A stretch of 64,000 nucleotides of DNA from assembly GCA_022410635.1 (NCBI GenBank), contig JAJVDF010000452.1, forward strand, positions 355,247-419,246, given 5' to 3'. Position 1 is the first letter of the stretch, and every line of letters starts with the position of its first letter. Both the position numbers and the translations under genes were made by a program. Below the pieces are notes generated by a model. It had not been told where the DNA came from. It worked only from the letters and a program-made list of their open reading frames with translations, and did no database searches. Below, in pieces: positions 47,086 through 59,369 of the stretch. The stretch comes from Tretioscincus oriximinensis. Lineage: Eukaryota > Chordata > Lepidosauria > Squamata > Gymnophthalmidae.

Positions 47086-49917
47086 GATGCATAAGCATCT
47101 TGTCAACTTTTGGTTTTGGATATGATTGTGAAGAGAATATTGACCCAGGGAAGTAAACTTGGTATCCATTCACATTCTGCATGATCTTCTGATGAAATAT
47201 TGCAAGCTAATTATGGAGGGTGGGATGGTGATGGCTTGCCAACTCTGGCCACAACCCAAACTAAGTTTCCTCATTGGATCACCTGCAAATCATTAAAGTC
47301 AAAATTTGGCTAACATACAAATAAAAAAAATCCACATGATAATGAGAATTACTCTTTGAAGTCCCCTGCATTTTTTTCCTTTTAAGATTCATGGCTAGTT
47401 AGATTCATTTGGAAGAATTTACTGACATCCCTATAGTGCCATAAATGTGCCATTTAGAAGTGGAGATCAACATTCTTTCTGCACCCACCTTGGGAAATGA
47501 TGCCACAGTTGGTGAGAACCCAAAATTGTCCCACCATTTTTCAAGTAGTTGGATCTGTTCAGTGGATTGCTCAACAGTGGTCCACAACCATCAATGGGAC
47601 CAGACTTGACAAAAATGTGAATATGGTGAAATAGGCCTTCCAGTCCAGGCATCATCACACATCATCATTTTGGTTAATCATGGCAGCTGTGGGTGGAATG
47701 AGTCAGATGCAAGCCAGAAAGCTAAGCTTCCCACAATCAAACTCTAATTATTAGCAGAAAAACCTGTTGGTAGAAAATGGGCTGTGGAGGGATTGTGAAG
47801 GAGGTGGTGAAAATATTGAGGCACCAAAATTAGTGCCCTTCTTTTGCCCCTTCTTCCTGCCAACTCCCTGGAGGTTTCTCTTCCCCCTCCCAATCTTATT
47901 AGGGCCCAACCCAATGTCACCACAAAGGATTATATATAAGTTTGTAGCGTGCCTTGTGAAATGGCTACTGTGGTGGGTGGTTCCATTCACCAATGAAGAA
48001 TGTATCCATTGCCTTCCCCCAGGTAGCACCACTGACACTTCAGTTGCTCCCTCGCTCCCCCATCCAGCATGGAATGGTTGGTGCATCAGGCAGGGGCCAC
48101 TGGTGACTGTGCCAGAGAACTGAGCTGGATATTGCATGTGACTGTGGCTGAGTTCTGTCTGAAATGGTGCTTATCGTTTCATGTGCAGTCCTATGCGCTG
48201 CCTCACCTCATCACTTGATCTCATTGGTCACTTCATGTATTGGATTGATAGTGAGAACTTTCATGATCTGACATCACGTTTATTGTATAGAGAACTTTAT
48301 TACCAATTCATTTGCATAGTTTTCATGCAAACGTTTCATGCAAATGCTCGAACTGGTACAGGACTGTTTCTCCACCCATCCACATATTGATTTGTTGGGA
48401 ATGGTCTGTGATTACTATTTCAGAGAGGTAAGTACAGAACCAACTTCGGAGGCAATTTCCTGCATTCTGAAAAACTGTAATATTATTTGTAACAGTAGCA
48501 GCACCATCAAACAAACATGCCACCCCGGAATTGTCTCCCCTGTTATGTGGAAGCTAAGTTTCTATTTTTCTTTTACTTAGGGAATCGCAGAATATGACTT
48601 TCTCATGGCCTTTAATTAGGAAGTTTAGTGAAGAGATAGAACAGTTGTTGACCTATACTTTATTCTATCTCATTCCAAATTTGGATGTTATAGATCAACA
48701 AAATCTATTTGTTTGTTCTTTATTAATTCCAGTGTGAAAGACAGTCTTGTGAATATTAAAAAAGTGCATCGTGTATATTTTGATTAAAAGCCCTGAAGAT
48801 GTTTGGCCGCCACTTGTCATTTTCAGAAGGAAAAATAAGTCTTCTGCTAAATTCAGTTCTTCAGGACTCTTGGCACCTATTATGAGAACAGATCCATACA
48901 GGAGAAATGGTGTCTTGTAAATCATTGTCTGCTGATGAACACTGCATGAATTTATGAGATAAAGACAATTTATCGTTCCAATGATGTAACCATTAAACTA
49001 TCAAACATATGAGCTTAGCATAACTGTGTTTCACAACTGGAGAGTCCTGATCATTCCCATAAAAGAATCTCAGATGTTTGAGATTATCCTGCTGACTTTT
49101 GCCAGCACCATTTACATTTCCTGCTTCTTGGAGCATCTTCAGCCATTAATTGCTCTATTAATAGGCTAAAGGGCTCAATGCTTCATCTTTAACATATGTG
49201 GTGTCACTTCAGAGGAAGAAATCTTGTGAATTGTCAACACAGCACTCATATAAATGTCTCCCTTGCAACAAACCAAAACATTGCAAAAATCAGTTGAGTG
49301 AATCAGGGAGTAAAACATCCATCTGCAGTTAGAATTCATTACATAGTAATGATGAATCAAATTATACATACTATGGTCATAATATATTATATCGTAATTG
49401 AAAGATGTGCATATCTCCCTCCCTCTCACCCATCCTTCCTTCTCCTCTTTCCTTTTCATTATTTGAACAGCTATACTGTTTATTTGAATGTTAAAAAAGC
49501 TTACAAAATTCCCTCCTTTGGTTATGAACCTCACAGACAACCTCTGAATTAAAGAGAAGAAAGGACCAGTTCTGGAAAATAAAAATGGCCAAAGATGATT
49601 GCTAAATATCCAACCATTATCTTGCGGTCTATGCAGGCAGGGTTAGTCCACTGGAAATCATGCTGAAGGATGTGAAGAGTGCTGCATCTATTTTCTAGAC
49701 TGATTCCTGGAAGGCTGCACTTCCTGTGGAACATGTTGTATGCATAATTATTGTGAATGTCTTACTCTTCAGTACAAAATGGATTCAGGCAGTGCATTAA
49801 GCAGAGATGTCTTTACAGCAGTCAGTTCAAAAATGGTTTAGAGTTTATAGCTGTCACAAGTTACTGTTCCCATTCTACCTCTAATCTAGACTAAAGGTTA
49901 AAAAATGCACTTCAGTG
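47086..49917. other. No gene recognised
   Basis: Unique sequence. Two opposed frames of 118 and 128 codons at 47751-48137 overlap almost fully, so at most one could code and neither is recognised. A 121-codon minus frame (49175-49540) is likewise unsupported. Confidence 0.45.
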
Positions 49918-50725
49918 CAGGCACAGATAGCTCAGTCGCAAAGGAATCCGTTTCTCATCTGGGAGATCGGCTTTTGGAGCCTTGTGTCGTGTTCTGTCTT
50001 CCTACACGTAAACACAGTGCGTATTCTGACATGCAGATAAACCTCCCTGCTCCCAGTGAAAGAGACTGTTTTACTGAAGTCTACTTTGTTTGGTAACAGG
50101 CAAGGTGAAACTGAAACAAACATAAAGAGGAATCAATCTAACAATAGTTTACAGAAAGGCTTAGACTAATATATGTATATCTTTCACTTAAATATAACAC
50201 AACTTATAAATTCTTTGCATCGTACATCATTAAGCAGCTAGGCACAAGGTAAGAAGGCAACTAAATTGAGAAAATGGAGTCTCCCTCCTAGAACATTCTC
50301 CAAAAATGGAGGATAAGCTATCCAATAATAAGCCTAGGTTTTTATCACATGACACTGTTCTTTACCTGTTAATGTAATTACCACTAGATGGAGCTCTCAC
50401 TAGAAATTGTACATCCATGTATGGCAACTTAAACAACATAAATAGAGTTGCTGTGTGAATTGTCTTCTGTTCCAGAACATGTCGGACGTGGGGAGGGGTG
50501 AGCACCTTCCAGCAGTCTGTAGCTCTAGCCAACCCAGCTATTTGAAAGCATGAATTGCAAGAAATTGCAACTGAATGCAAGTAGATACATGGGAACCACC
50601 ACAACCCGGTGGTGAAGATAGAATGTAAGCCTTCAGGCAAAAATACCCTTGTAAGCCACTTTGAGTCCCTTTAAAAGGTCAGAAAAGTGGGGTATAAGTA
50701 CCCAGTTCTTCTTCTTCTTCTTCTG
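49918..50725 (+). mobile_element. SINE of (TTC)n-tail family, split by an LTR-like insert
   Basis: The head (49918-49989) carries CACAGATAGCTCAGTCG and a degenerate B-box region. The body resumes at 50480 with TGTCGGACGTGGGGAGGG and continues as in the 45891 copy through AGCATGAATTGCAAGAAATT to GGGTATAAGTACCCAGTTCT and (TTC)n. In the 45891 copy the two halves are contiguous around a single TGTCGG, so the 490 bases between them here are a later insertion. Confidence 0.88.
49990..50479. mobile_element. Solo-LTR-like insertion, 490 bp, 5-bp TSD
   Basis: It starts TGTTCTG and ends CAGAACA, perfect 7-base inverted ends of TG...CA type. Both sides carry TGTCG (49985-49989 and 50480-50484), and the sibling SINE at 45891 shows one TGTCG at the equivalent point. 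Length, ends and 5-base duplication fit a solo LTR of an endogenous retrovirus or LTR retrotransposon. Strand and family are not determined. No coding sequence. Confidence 0.8.
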
Positions 50726-52390
50726 GTTGACATTAGCTCCTTTTCACTCACTTCATGTTTGATCATGTGGATGGAAAGAAAAAGTTTGCAAAGAGTGCTT
50801 AATAATTTGTTAGCGTATAAATGCTTTTGAATCTCACCACATAGTATCAGAGTTTGAAATAACTATATATTCAATACATTTAATCACTATTGTGATTTCA
50901 TATTTTGAAGCAAACCCATAGATCATTAAAAAAAATGGAAGGGAGGTATAGCAATTTGAAATCGCTGCCCTACTCACTTTCAATATTCCAAACTGTTTCC
51001 TCTCTTCACATAACATTTCCTTGTATTCTTGGCACATCGTATTTCCCTATAATTCCCAGCATTTGCTGCAAGCCAAGAGTCAATGGACATTTACCGGTAG
51101 CCTTGAAGTCTCGCAAGATTTATCATTTTCCCACCATGAAAGGGTTTCTTTTTAGCAGATTTGCAATGTATGCAGAAATGAATGCAGAATAAGGAGTTAC
51201 CAGGAAAAACGAGGACCAATTTACTCTTTAGGTAAATTCAGACTGATATAAGTACTTTAGTGGTAAAAAATCTTTATGGGGACACAACTCAAGTATTCCA
51301 TAGGCTACATTAGGGCAGTAATCTGATCCATTGTCAAAAGGGTTTTGTCTATTCCATTCCTCCAGCACCTACTATTTGTTATGTAGAAGAAAGAGTCACA
51401 TATCTCTGCAGATGTTTGAACAATTTATAGCATTTGGTAGCTTCAAACTCATATTGTCAGAACCTTTGCATAGACTTCTTATAAGTAAAAAGGAAATGCA
51501 GCATGAGTACTAGTAGTTATTAGTAATAAATAATCTTGCTACTTCAAATTGAAAGCAGGTTTGCCTGCTGCAGTCACACCAAATTCCTGACTTCAAGGAA
51601 AAACCAGGTGGGTGTGCTCAGTTTGATCCCAAAGAAAAAGTGCAAAAGAAGTTCTTCTTCTGCCTTCATGGAAGTGATCACCTGATGTGTACTCAGATGA
51701 TTTTGGTGGAATTAAAAACATTTGTCATTTTGAATTGGCAAAGTAACAGCAATGTTTGTGGATGTTTTTACCAACTAAAACCCTTTCCATGAAAACAACT
51801 AAGAACTGTACAGAAGTTTATTCAAAAGTGTAGTTGAGCAAATTTTCAGTGGTTCAAAGCAATTTCTCCTGTGAGAAAAAGCAGTTGTTGTCCTAGTTCA
51901 CACTAGAAAGATTCTGTTGTCCATATATCTTGTTTCCTTTGGCTTTCCTGTTGATCAAAGTATCATCTTCCAGTAATGTTTAGCAGAAACTGTGACATTT
52001 TGGCTGATGTATTCAAGTCATACACTACTCAGAATTAACAGATGCTCTTGCTTTTTCAGAAAGTGATCTCATGTAGATGCATTGCTTCCATTTCTTCAAA
52101 TCCCTTTTCTTTCCTACAAAAGGACTGGAATTAGCGAGGCAGTTTACAAATAAAAAAAGAGAAAATGGAGATTCCTCAAAGTTCTGAACAGATGTAAAAA
52201 AGACAAGGCTTGCAGTTCTTTCAAAAAAAGGAAAACAGGATCTTCTTTTTCAATTCTTGATTTTCAACAGTGGGGAGGAGAAAGGAAGCCTTTGGAATTA
52301 CGAGCACTACATACCTTAAATGTATGTTTGCTATTTGGATAAGAAATTGAATATTCTTTGTTGAAATGACTATGTTTAAGATCACCTGAG
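50726..52390. other. No gene recognised
   Basis: AT-rich unique sequence; frames under 100 codons, none recognised. Confidence 0.5.
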
Positions 52391-52411
52391 GAGCAGCATC
52401 CAGGCCTGCAA

Positions 52412-52462
52412 ACAAAAATGCTGTTTTCTTCCTGAAGGTGAGGAAGAAAACAGCATTTTTGT
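52412..52462. repeat. Perfect 22-bp hairpin with 7-base loop
   Basis: The left arm 52412-52433 and right arm 52441-52462 are exact reverse complements (core AAATGCTGTTTTCTTCC), separated by GAAGGTG. It lies just before an L2-like fragment. It could be a young inverted duplication or foldback remnant. Perfect pairing is unusual for a microRNA precursor. Confidence 0.9.
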
Positions 52463-52465
52463 CTT

Positions 52466-52530
52466 CCAAGGGCCAGGTTGAAGAGATGCATCTGAGCATC
52501 AGATGGCAGCAACCACTGAGAAGGCCATAA
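52466..52530 (-). mobile_element. L2-like LINE fragment
   Basis: CAAGGGCCAGGTTGAAGAGA, then GGCAGCAACCACTGAGAAGG, matches the L2 3' UTR blocks at 46970-47060. Only about 65 bases. Confidence 0.6.
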
Positions 52531-52881
52531 AAGAAGCATTATTTTTTTAAAAAAAACAATTTAAAAATTTAAGGTTAGTGCTTAACAAAACTCTGTCATG
52601 GAAATCCCAGGCAAATTATATAAAAAACTAGCAAAAAGGCATATCTTTAAATGGCTGGTATAACAGAGTGTGGAGAAGATATGGAGGCATCAGAAAGGAT
52701 GAAGAGACAGTGAGGAGGAAGTGAATGTCCCCTTCCATCCCCCTCTTCATGGAGGTACCCCCTTTCTGTTTCAGCTTTCCTTATGCAGCCTAAATTCAAT
52801 GCAACCAGTAAGGATTGACAAGTGATTACTCAGACTTCTTTCCACAACCTCACCCTACCTTGTAGAGACATCATGGTGCAT
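52531..52881. other. No gene recognised
   Basis: Unique sequence between L2 and SINE fragments. Confidence 0.5.
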
Positions 52882-53480
52882 AGGTTAAGAACAATAGCTT
52901 CTCAACAGAAGATTGGCATTCTAGGCTTTTGTTTCTGCTGTGGAGAACAGAGACAGACCTCTTCCGGCCTTAGCTTCAACCAACCTAGCTTGTTGAAAAC
53001 AAGGATTTGCAAGTACATAATAAGAGGAGCCCTGCTGAATCAGACCAGAGCCCATCTAGTCCAGCATTCTGTCTCACACAGAGGCCCACCAATTGCACCT
53101 GGGCAGTCTAACAGAAGAAGGCAAAATCTTCACCTATTCTCGATTCTCTGCAAATGGTATTTCATGTGTACTGCCTGTTGCTCCATCCTTGAGGCAGTTC
53201 AAAAGTAGCTATTTATACCCTTGGTGTCCATAAACCTATCTAACCCTTTCTTGAATCCATCCAGGCTGCTACCTATCACCACTTCTGGAAGTAAATTCCA
53301 TGGGTTGATCTATTTTCATTCTTCTGCCTATTAGCTTCAAGTGTTGTGTGATAGAGAAAATAAAAGTTACCAACCCAGTGAGATAGGAAGGATAGAACGT
53401 AAGCCTTTGGGCAAAAAACAGCTTCTAAGTTGCTCTGAGTCCCTTTGGGCGAGAAAAGTGGGGTATAAAAACCCAGTTCT
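52882..53480 (+). mobile_element. SINE of (TTC)n-tail family, split by CR1
   Basis: The 5' part (52882-53015) has TTAAGAACAATAGCTTCTCA (tRNA-like head) to TAGCTTGTTGAAAACAAGGA, then TTTGCAAGTACATA. The 3' part (53368-53480) resumes with ACCAACCCAGTGAGATAG, CTTTGGGCAAAAAACAGC and GGGTATAAAAACCCAGTTCT. In the 45891 copy these blocks are contiguous; here about 350 bases of CR1 lie between them. Confidence 0.82.
53020..53345 (-). mobile_element. CR1 LINE 3' UTR inserted in a SINE
   Basis: The plus strand reads ATAAGAGGAGCCCTGCTGAA, CAGAGCCCATCTAGTCCAGC, CTGTTGCTCCATCCTTGAGG and TTCTGGAAGTAAATTCCATG, the reverse complement of the CR1 3' UTR also at 22810 and 15335. It is 3'-complete at its low-coordinate end and 5'-truncated at about 53345. 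Confidence 0.88.
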
Positions 53481-54682
53481 TTTTCTCAGACTGAGTTGAA
53501 TATCATCGACATATTGATGAGATCTCATTCCAAATCTACAGATACTCCCTGGCACAGGCTTCATATAGATATTAAAAAGCATGAGTAATATATTGGTCTA
53601 AACATACATGCTGCCAATGTCTGGCAGAAAGCTTGCGTTGGTGTTTTTCATACTTGATGCCTGTTCTTAAGAACAGAAGAGGAGATCAACATAATATATA
53701 AATAAATATGCTGTAGAGCACAGCTGCTATTGGAAGAGAATCGGGTATACCTTACTGTAATGCAAATTCTGCTTTGTCCATTGCAAACATGTTTGAAGGT
53801 TAATTAGTTTCACAGTTCCTCCATCAGTTTCCCATTTCTCTCCAGCTGTTTAGTGTTTTTGCTGAGCCCTCCTCAATTTCCACCTATTTTGAACATTATA
53901 TAGAATTCTTCAAGCTATTGTCTAGTATGTCTACACATGCACTTTACCTTAAAAGAATCCTACATTTGGGTCTTATGATACTGTTATTCTTTATGTGCCT
54001 ATTTCACTATAGCAATGTTTTCTTCAGGCTCTAGACCAAATCTTGCTACTTATCCAACCAAAACAAAACAGGATAAACGAAAACAAACAAAATAAACATT
54101 CCTCCCCAAATACTCTCACTGAATTTGAAAGAAATACAAATTNCACCACTGGCAATTTGGCAGCTTTTCCAAGAATTATATCCCAACTAAATCTTCAAAG
54201 TGTGCGTAAAATTGCAAAAGCTCATTTCTATATGTTCCTTCAAAATAAGGGATTTCAGAAACAGAGAACAAAAAGACAGACAGAGTTCAGATCCTTTCTG
54301 CTATCAAAATCATGTCTAAAAGCTAAATTCAAAAGAAAAATATAGCATGCATCCATAGGTTTTTTTTCACTATCTCAGGGATTTTCTACATGTAATTGCT
54401 GGGATCCATCTAACAAAAGCAGTCATTATGTTCCAGCTAATAATTTTATATAATTTCTCATAGCATGATGGAAGCACCTTATGGACATTGCCTGTGAGAA
54501 CTGCCAAGAATAGCACTTCCTCACAATCCTTTTGTTGCCCTGCTACAGCTGTTCATGAGGCTAAAATGTGAGTCCTCCATGACTATGGTCAGCGAGCAAT
54601 GATAACCTACCTCCTATACAGTGCCATATACAGAAACAACACTGCAAAAGGCCATCATCTGGATGAAGCCATAAGCATTATT
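53481..54682. other. No gene recognised
   Basis: Unique sequence. The 100-codon frame 54043-54345 (N at 54143) is lysine/asparagine rich and unrecognised. Confidence 0.5.
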
Positions 54683-54801
54683 CAGATATCACTTATTTAT
54701 CCTATAAATACTTGGATATACTTAAGTACTGTCTGAAATACTTTATTCCAAAATATCCACTGCAGCAGAATAAATAAGTGATGTTTGTATGCAGCTATAG
54801 G
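54683..54801. mobile_element. Diverged foldback MITE, relative of 3333-3486
   Basis: It starts with GATATCACTTATTTATCCTA and ends with AGAATAAATAAGTGATGTTT then GTATGCAGC, so outer arms are inverted copies matching the CACATCACTTATTTATTCC arm of the 3333 element. The centre holds TTATTCCAAAATATCCA. Arms are shorter and more mutated. Confidence 0.7.
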
Positions 54802-56045
54802 GACAATTTCCTACTGAGCTTCACACTTTAGTAAGGAGTAGTGTCTCCTCACAGTTCATGATGATCCTCTTTAGAGTGCTACATAAAATAAATCAGTAGA
54901 TTGGAGGAACTTAGGTTGCCTCTTAATAGCTCTTGAGGCATAATATCTAAATGTTGCCAGTTATACCGAGCCACCGTAAGGTCAGAATAAGAAAACCTAC
55001 CCTTGGAGAGATACCTGCTGACAACAGGCAATTGCTGGAGATAAAACTGTGCTAGGAAATAGTGGCACGTTATGAGAACCCAATGTATTAAGATAGCAAT
55101 TAGATTTGTCCTATAGGAATCAGATGGGGACTGGAGGTGGGGATCAGTTCTGTTTGCATTCATGTTCTTATTGAATGAAACATATGGTTGCTCACATGCT
55201 CACATTTGACCGAATTGGACCAGCTTCCTAGGTGCAAACACAACTTATCTGATGAAGCGGCTTGAGTTTTCTGTGGTTTTGACATGTCCTTTTTTCAAAT
55301 AGGGAAAAAGCATTTTTCTTTTTTAAATGCATCTGGCATTGAATACAAATATCTGATAATGCAAAGAAATAATTTGTGGTCAAAGCAAAAACAAAAAAGT
55401 GTTATGGTTCAACAGTGAAAATACATGAATGTCTGAACCAGCACATGGCTAGAAGGTCAATTGTTTCATGGTATAATCTGGAATAAAGCCCAGGGTAGAA
55501 AGGGCCATTCCTGAATTCTTCTTTGTATGTTGAGTGTTGTGTATATAAGTTGCCTGCTTCAAAATGAAGTTTATTAAAAAAAAACAAGCTAACTAAAAAG
55601 GAAAACTTCCCAAATGATTATTTATATTGACATTGCTGCTCCACATTTCTTTGCTTTCTTATGCAATGAAAGCAAATGAAAATGGATTACAACAGATCAA
55701 AAGAGAAGAAATGAGTTGCAGCTTTTAGGAATTCCTTACGTATATAAGAATCTATTGCATATTTAAATAAATAGATAGAATAAATCAAGACTTAAAACAG
55801 TTCAGTAAATAAAATTCTGAAAAAAAACTCACCTCAAAGCATCCAGAATCAATGGATCCAACAATGCTAAATGAAGTTTCGTGTCTTCATTCTTCATAAA
55901 ACCCACACTATTTCAGTTGTTGCATGTTTATAGTTATTCCAAAATGATTAGTTCAAAATTTTCCACATAAAATGTATTAATGTAGCACAACTCTCAGTAG
56001 GGAGTAACTGAGACTACATCAGCATGGGGCTTTTATGAAAGACAC
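54802..56045. other. No gene; one weak MITE arm
   Basis: Unique AT-rich sequence. At 55466-55510 GGTATAATCTGGAATAAAGC then GTAGAAAGGGCC resembles an arm of the 24975 MITE family. Confidence 0.5.
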
Positions 56046-56047
56046 TG

Positions 56048-56520
56048 TAGTTGCGTGCACACGATGAGCTAAAAAGTGCTACAAATCTATATTCCAGAAT
56101 ATAACAATGGTGTATCTGTGCACAAGTATACTTAATTCTCATGATATGCTGCCGGCTCCGCCGTGTTGCTTCAGCTGTGCCCTCCTTCAAGCCAGCCTTC
56201 CACCTTCTTCCGTGGGCTGCTGCCTGGAGATTGGCTCAGTGAAGCGATGAGCAGCATGTCGTTGCTGTCAAATGGTTCGGCGGAGGCGAGGAGGAGGTGG
56301 GGAGGTTGACAGGACATCTCAATGCTGCTCGTTGCTTCGCTGAGCCGATCTCCAGGCAGCAGCCCCCGGAAGGAGGGCACAGCTGAAGGAGGGCACAGCT
56401 GAAGCAACGCAGCGGAGCCAGCTGTGTATCACGAGAAGCATTTTCCTAAGCCCAGACTGCCCTCCAGCTGCTCAGAAGGCGTGCTGCCTGAGATCGGCTC
56501 GGTGAAGCAACAGTGCTAAA
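56048..56520. mobile_element. GC-rich foldback DNA element
   Basis: The left arm 56136-56257 and right arm 56322-56437 are imperfect inverted copies over more than 100 bases (CTTCAGCTGTGCCCTCCTT against AAGGAGGGCACAGCTGAAG). The centre is about 64 bases of GGAGG-rich sequence. The right arm has the 16-base unit AAGGAGGGCACAGCTG twice in tandem. A partial third copy follows at about 56480-56515. The left flank (56048-56130) matches 16682-16760. GC content is far above its surroundings. A non-autonomous foldback transposon is inferred. No transposase. Confidence 0.7.
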
Positions 56521-56579
56521 AAGATCTTACATATAGAAAAGGGTAGAAAACTGCTTATGTTTAAACCATTTTATTCTGC

Positions 56580-56747
56580 CTGGAGATATCCTGGAGATAG
56601 ATCAAAGGTCTTACTCCTGAAATATCATTTGCAGAGAGTAAAGAAGAAGTGAAGACTTGACCTTCTTTTGCACTAATTGGTGGACCACTGTGTGAGGCAG
56701 AATGCTGGACTCTGCCCTGATTCAGCAGGGCTCCTCTTATGTTTTCT
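56580..56747 (+). mobile_element. CR1 LINE 3' end
   Basis: CATTTGCAGAGAGTAAAGAA, ATTGGTGGACCACTGTGTGA, GGCAGAATGCTGGACTCTGC and CTGATTCAGCAGGGCTCCTC then TTATG give the CR1 3' end in plus orientation, as at 25135-25389 but more diverged. Confidence 0.8.
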
Positions 56748-57245
56748 CACGTTTCTGGGTATAATACAACTGAGAAGGTGAATACTTCCAAACATAACAT
56801 CATCCTTTTTTTCTCATGTGATATTGCAGGAGTTTGTAGGGAGCTTACCAGATATGGAGGCATCAGCTATGAATTTCATCATTCTGCCATGTGTGTGTGN
56901 GGGGGAGGGGGTAATCACTATTTTATTTCACAGAAGAATGGTAAATATCATATGTTGTACTTTAATCACAGCATTGTTCCCTAAAGGCCTTGTCAATATT
57001 AACAGAAGTTTCTAGTGAGCTTGGTTAATTGTTAAACCAATACTAATGACACAATTGTTACACATGTTTTATATTGTAGTATATTTACTGTATGCTATAT
57101 TTAATTGTATTGGAGACCATATCAAAGTATGATTTTCTTATGAAGTTTGTTGCCTTTCAGTTGTCAAAACAGTCTTAAAAATGTTAACTACTGATCAAGA
57201 AATTCGTGGTCAGAAAAAAAACAGAACTGAGGCTCCATGCATACG
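56748..57245. other. No gene recognised
   Basis: Unique AT-rich sequence with an N at 56900 beside a (GT)n/poly-G junction. Confidence 0.5.
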
Positions 57246-57970
57246 ACAAGAACTTACCTGGTCATCGGGTCCAACCCACTGCTCGATGCAGGATTCATTA
57301 AACCATCCCAGAAAGATGACTGTCCAGTCTCTGTTTGAAGACTTCCAGGGTAGGCGAACTCACCACCCCCTGTGGCAAACTGTTTCACTGGTTTATCACT
57401 CTGACTGTTAGAAAGTTTTTTTCTGATATCTAATCTATATCTACTCCCTTGCAGTTTCATTCCATTGTTTCTAGTCCTTTCATGTGCTAATGAGAACAGT
57501 GCTGATCCCTCTGCTCTGTGACAGCCCTTCAGATATTTGTAGGCAGCTATCAGGTCTCCTCTTAGTTTTCTCTTTTGCAGACTAAACATCCCCAGATCCT
57601 TTAACCGTTCCTCATAGGATATGGTTTCCAGACACTCACCATTCTTGTAACTCTCTTTTGTACTTGCTCTAGTTTATCAATGTCCTTTTTAAATTGGNCC
57701 CCCCAAAACTGAACACAGTATTCCAAGTGTGGTCGTACCAAAGTACTGTAGAGAGGAATAATTACTTCACGTGAGCGAGATTCTATGCCCTCTTGATACA
57801 TCCCAGGATTGTGTTTGCCTTTTTTTTGCAGCTGCTTCACATTGTTGACTGAAGTTTAATCTGTGATCTACCAAAACACCCAGGTCCTTCTCACCTGTGC
57901 TCAGAGATATTCCTCCCATTCTATATGTGCTGTTTTCATTATTTTTGCCCAGATATAGGATCTTGCANTT
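57246..57970 (-). pseudogene. CR1 LINE 3' portion with RT C-terminus, decayed
   Basis: On the minus strand 57601-57840 reads IIPLYSTLVRPHLEYCVQFW, then FKKDIDKLEQVQKRVTRMV, the conserved C-terminal end of CR1 reverse transcriptase. The frame goes on (57254-57589) as KLRGDLIAAYKYLKGCHRAE and further 3' UTR. Expected order and spacing are kept, with an N at 57698. The extreme ATTCTATGA terminus is not preserved. 5'-truncated and non-functional. Confidence 0.92.
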
Positions 57971-59369
57971 CTCTCCTATTCTAGATCTTTTCTGGCTTCA
58001 TAGCGAAATCCCTATGTCCTCCATTGTACAGCTCCCTGCAGCCCTGCTATCTATCGTGCCATTGCAAAGAGATTCAAGAAAGCACCAGCCAGTGGAACTG
58101 CAGTTTTGTGTCTCTATGTCTTCTTGCGCCAGCTCTACACAGATCCATATAAAGGCATGTCCCCTCTTTTTCCCAGCTTCACAATAAATCTCATATGAAA
58201 TAGAAGATCCCCAAAGAAAATGTATTCATGAATTGGGTTTGAGCATAGGGCCTGAGCATCACTTAATGCAGCTTTGAGGACAGAGATGAAAATGATACAA
58301 ACTTTCCCAAATTGAAAGAAAACTGCAATGTATTAAATTTTGTAAAGTAGATCGCAAAAAAGACGGAGGAAAAAGGCTTCTGATAATTTATTGTTTCTAT
58401 TCTTCCTAGTTAAGGTATTTGTGATCTATACATGGCAATCAGATTACTAACCATACCTCAGAGACCACTGTAAACTATGGAAATATTAATTGTTAGTGGG
58501 AAAATATGCAGAGAGATGGGGGGAAACTTTAGCCAACATATGTTTTTGAGAATCACTTATTGTTTCCATTGACTTCTTGAAGCTTTGTCTTTTCAGTTGT
58601 TTCAAAGCATGCCAAGAAGTATTAAAGATTTTATTGTTGGACTATACTTTCCTGCAGTTTATAATACAACACAAAGGAGAGAAGGAATCTCCACAGCATT
58701 CTAATTCTTAGGTAACTGTTTTTTCCTGTTGAAATTTTTTTCAATAGAAACTGCAAGATGACTGTTTAAAAAGCAAAAGCTCTATCAGCATCACATATAA
58801 TCTCATCTTCCTTCCATGGCATGGTTTGAATCCATGGGATCATCAGCCTTCTGGAATACTTGAATGGAATACTTGAATATATGACAGACTGCCTCTATGC
58901 AAAATGGCAGCACCTACATCTGTCCAAGTATTGGGTTGCATCACCACAAATAATTTTTACCACTATGGTATGTCCATCAGGCTGAATTCATCCCACGAAT
59001 TCATGCAGGATCAGCAGTCCAGTCACTAAAAAGGTCCTGTTTTTTTTCTGATAGCTCCTTTTTTCTGCCTTCGTTTCAGGCTAGTGAGTAAATCTGTTAT
59101 AAAGCCTTAGTAGAACCTTCCATAGTAGGAAAATGGTAAACCTTCCAAGACTTTGAGACTAGCTGTAAAAGTCCATTGGCACTTGGGTCACAGCGAATGC
59201 TGGGAATTGTAGTAAGACAAGAAGAGCAGCAATGGTTTATGGGACATGCTATATGCCAGGAATATCAGAAAATGTAATGGAAAAATAGGAAACAGCATGG
59301 GATATTGTAACGGAATTATAGTAGTAGAATTAGCTCATTGCATTACAGTAATGCATCAGGTTTAGGCTC
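57971..59369. other. No gene recognised
   Basis: Unique sequence; no supportable exon or repeat. Confidence 0.5.

Noticed and set aside
47751..48137. Opposed frames of 118 and 128 codons
   Set aside because: They overlap almost completely on opposite strands, a sign of low stop density rather than coding. Neither resembles a known protein.
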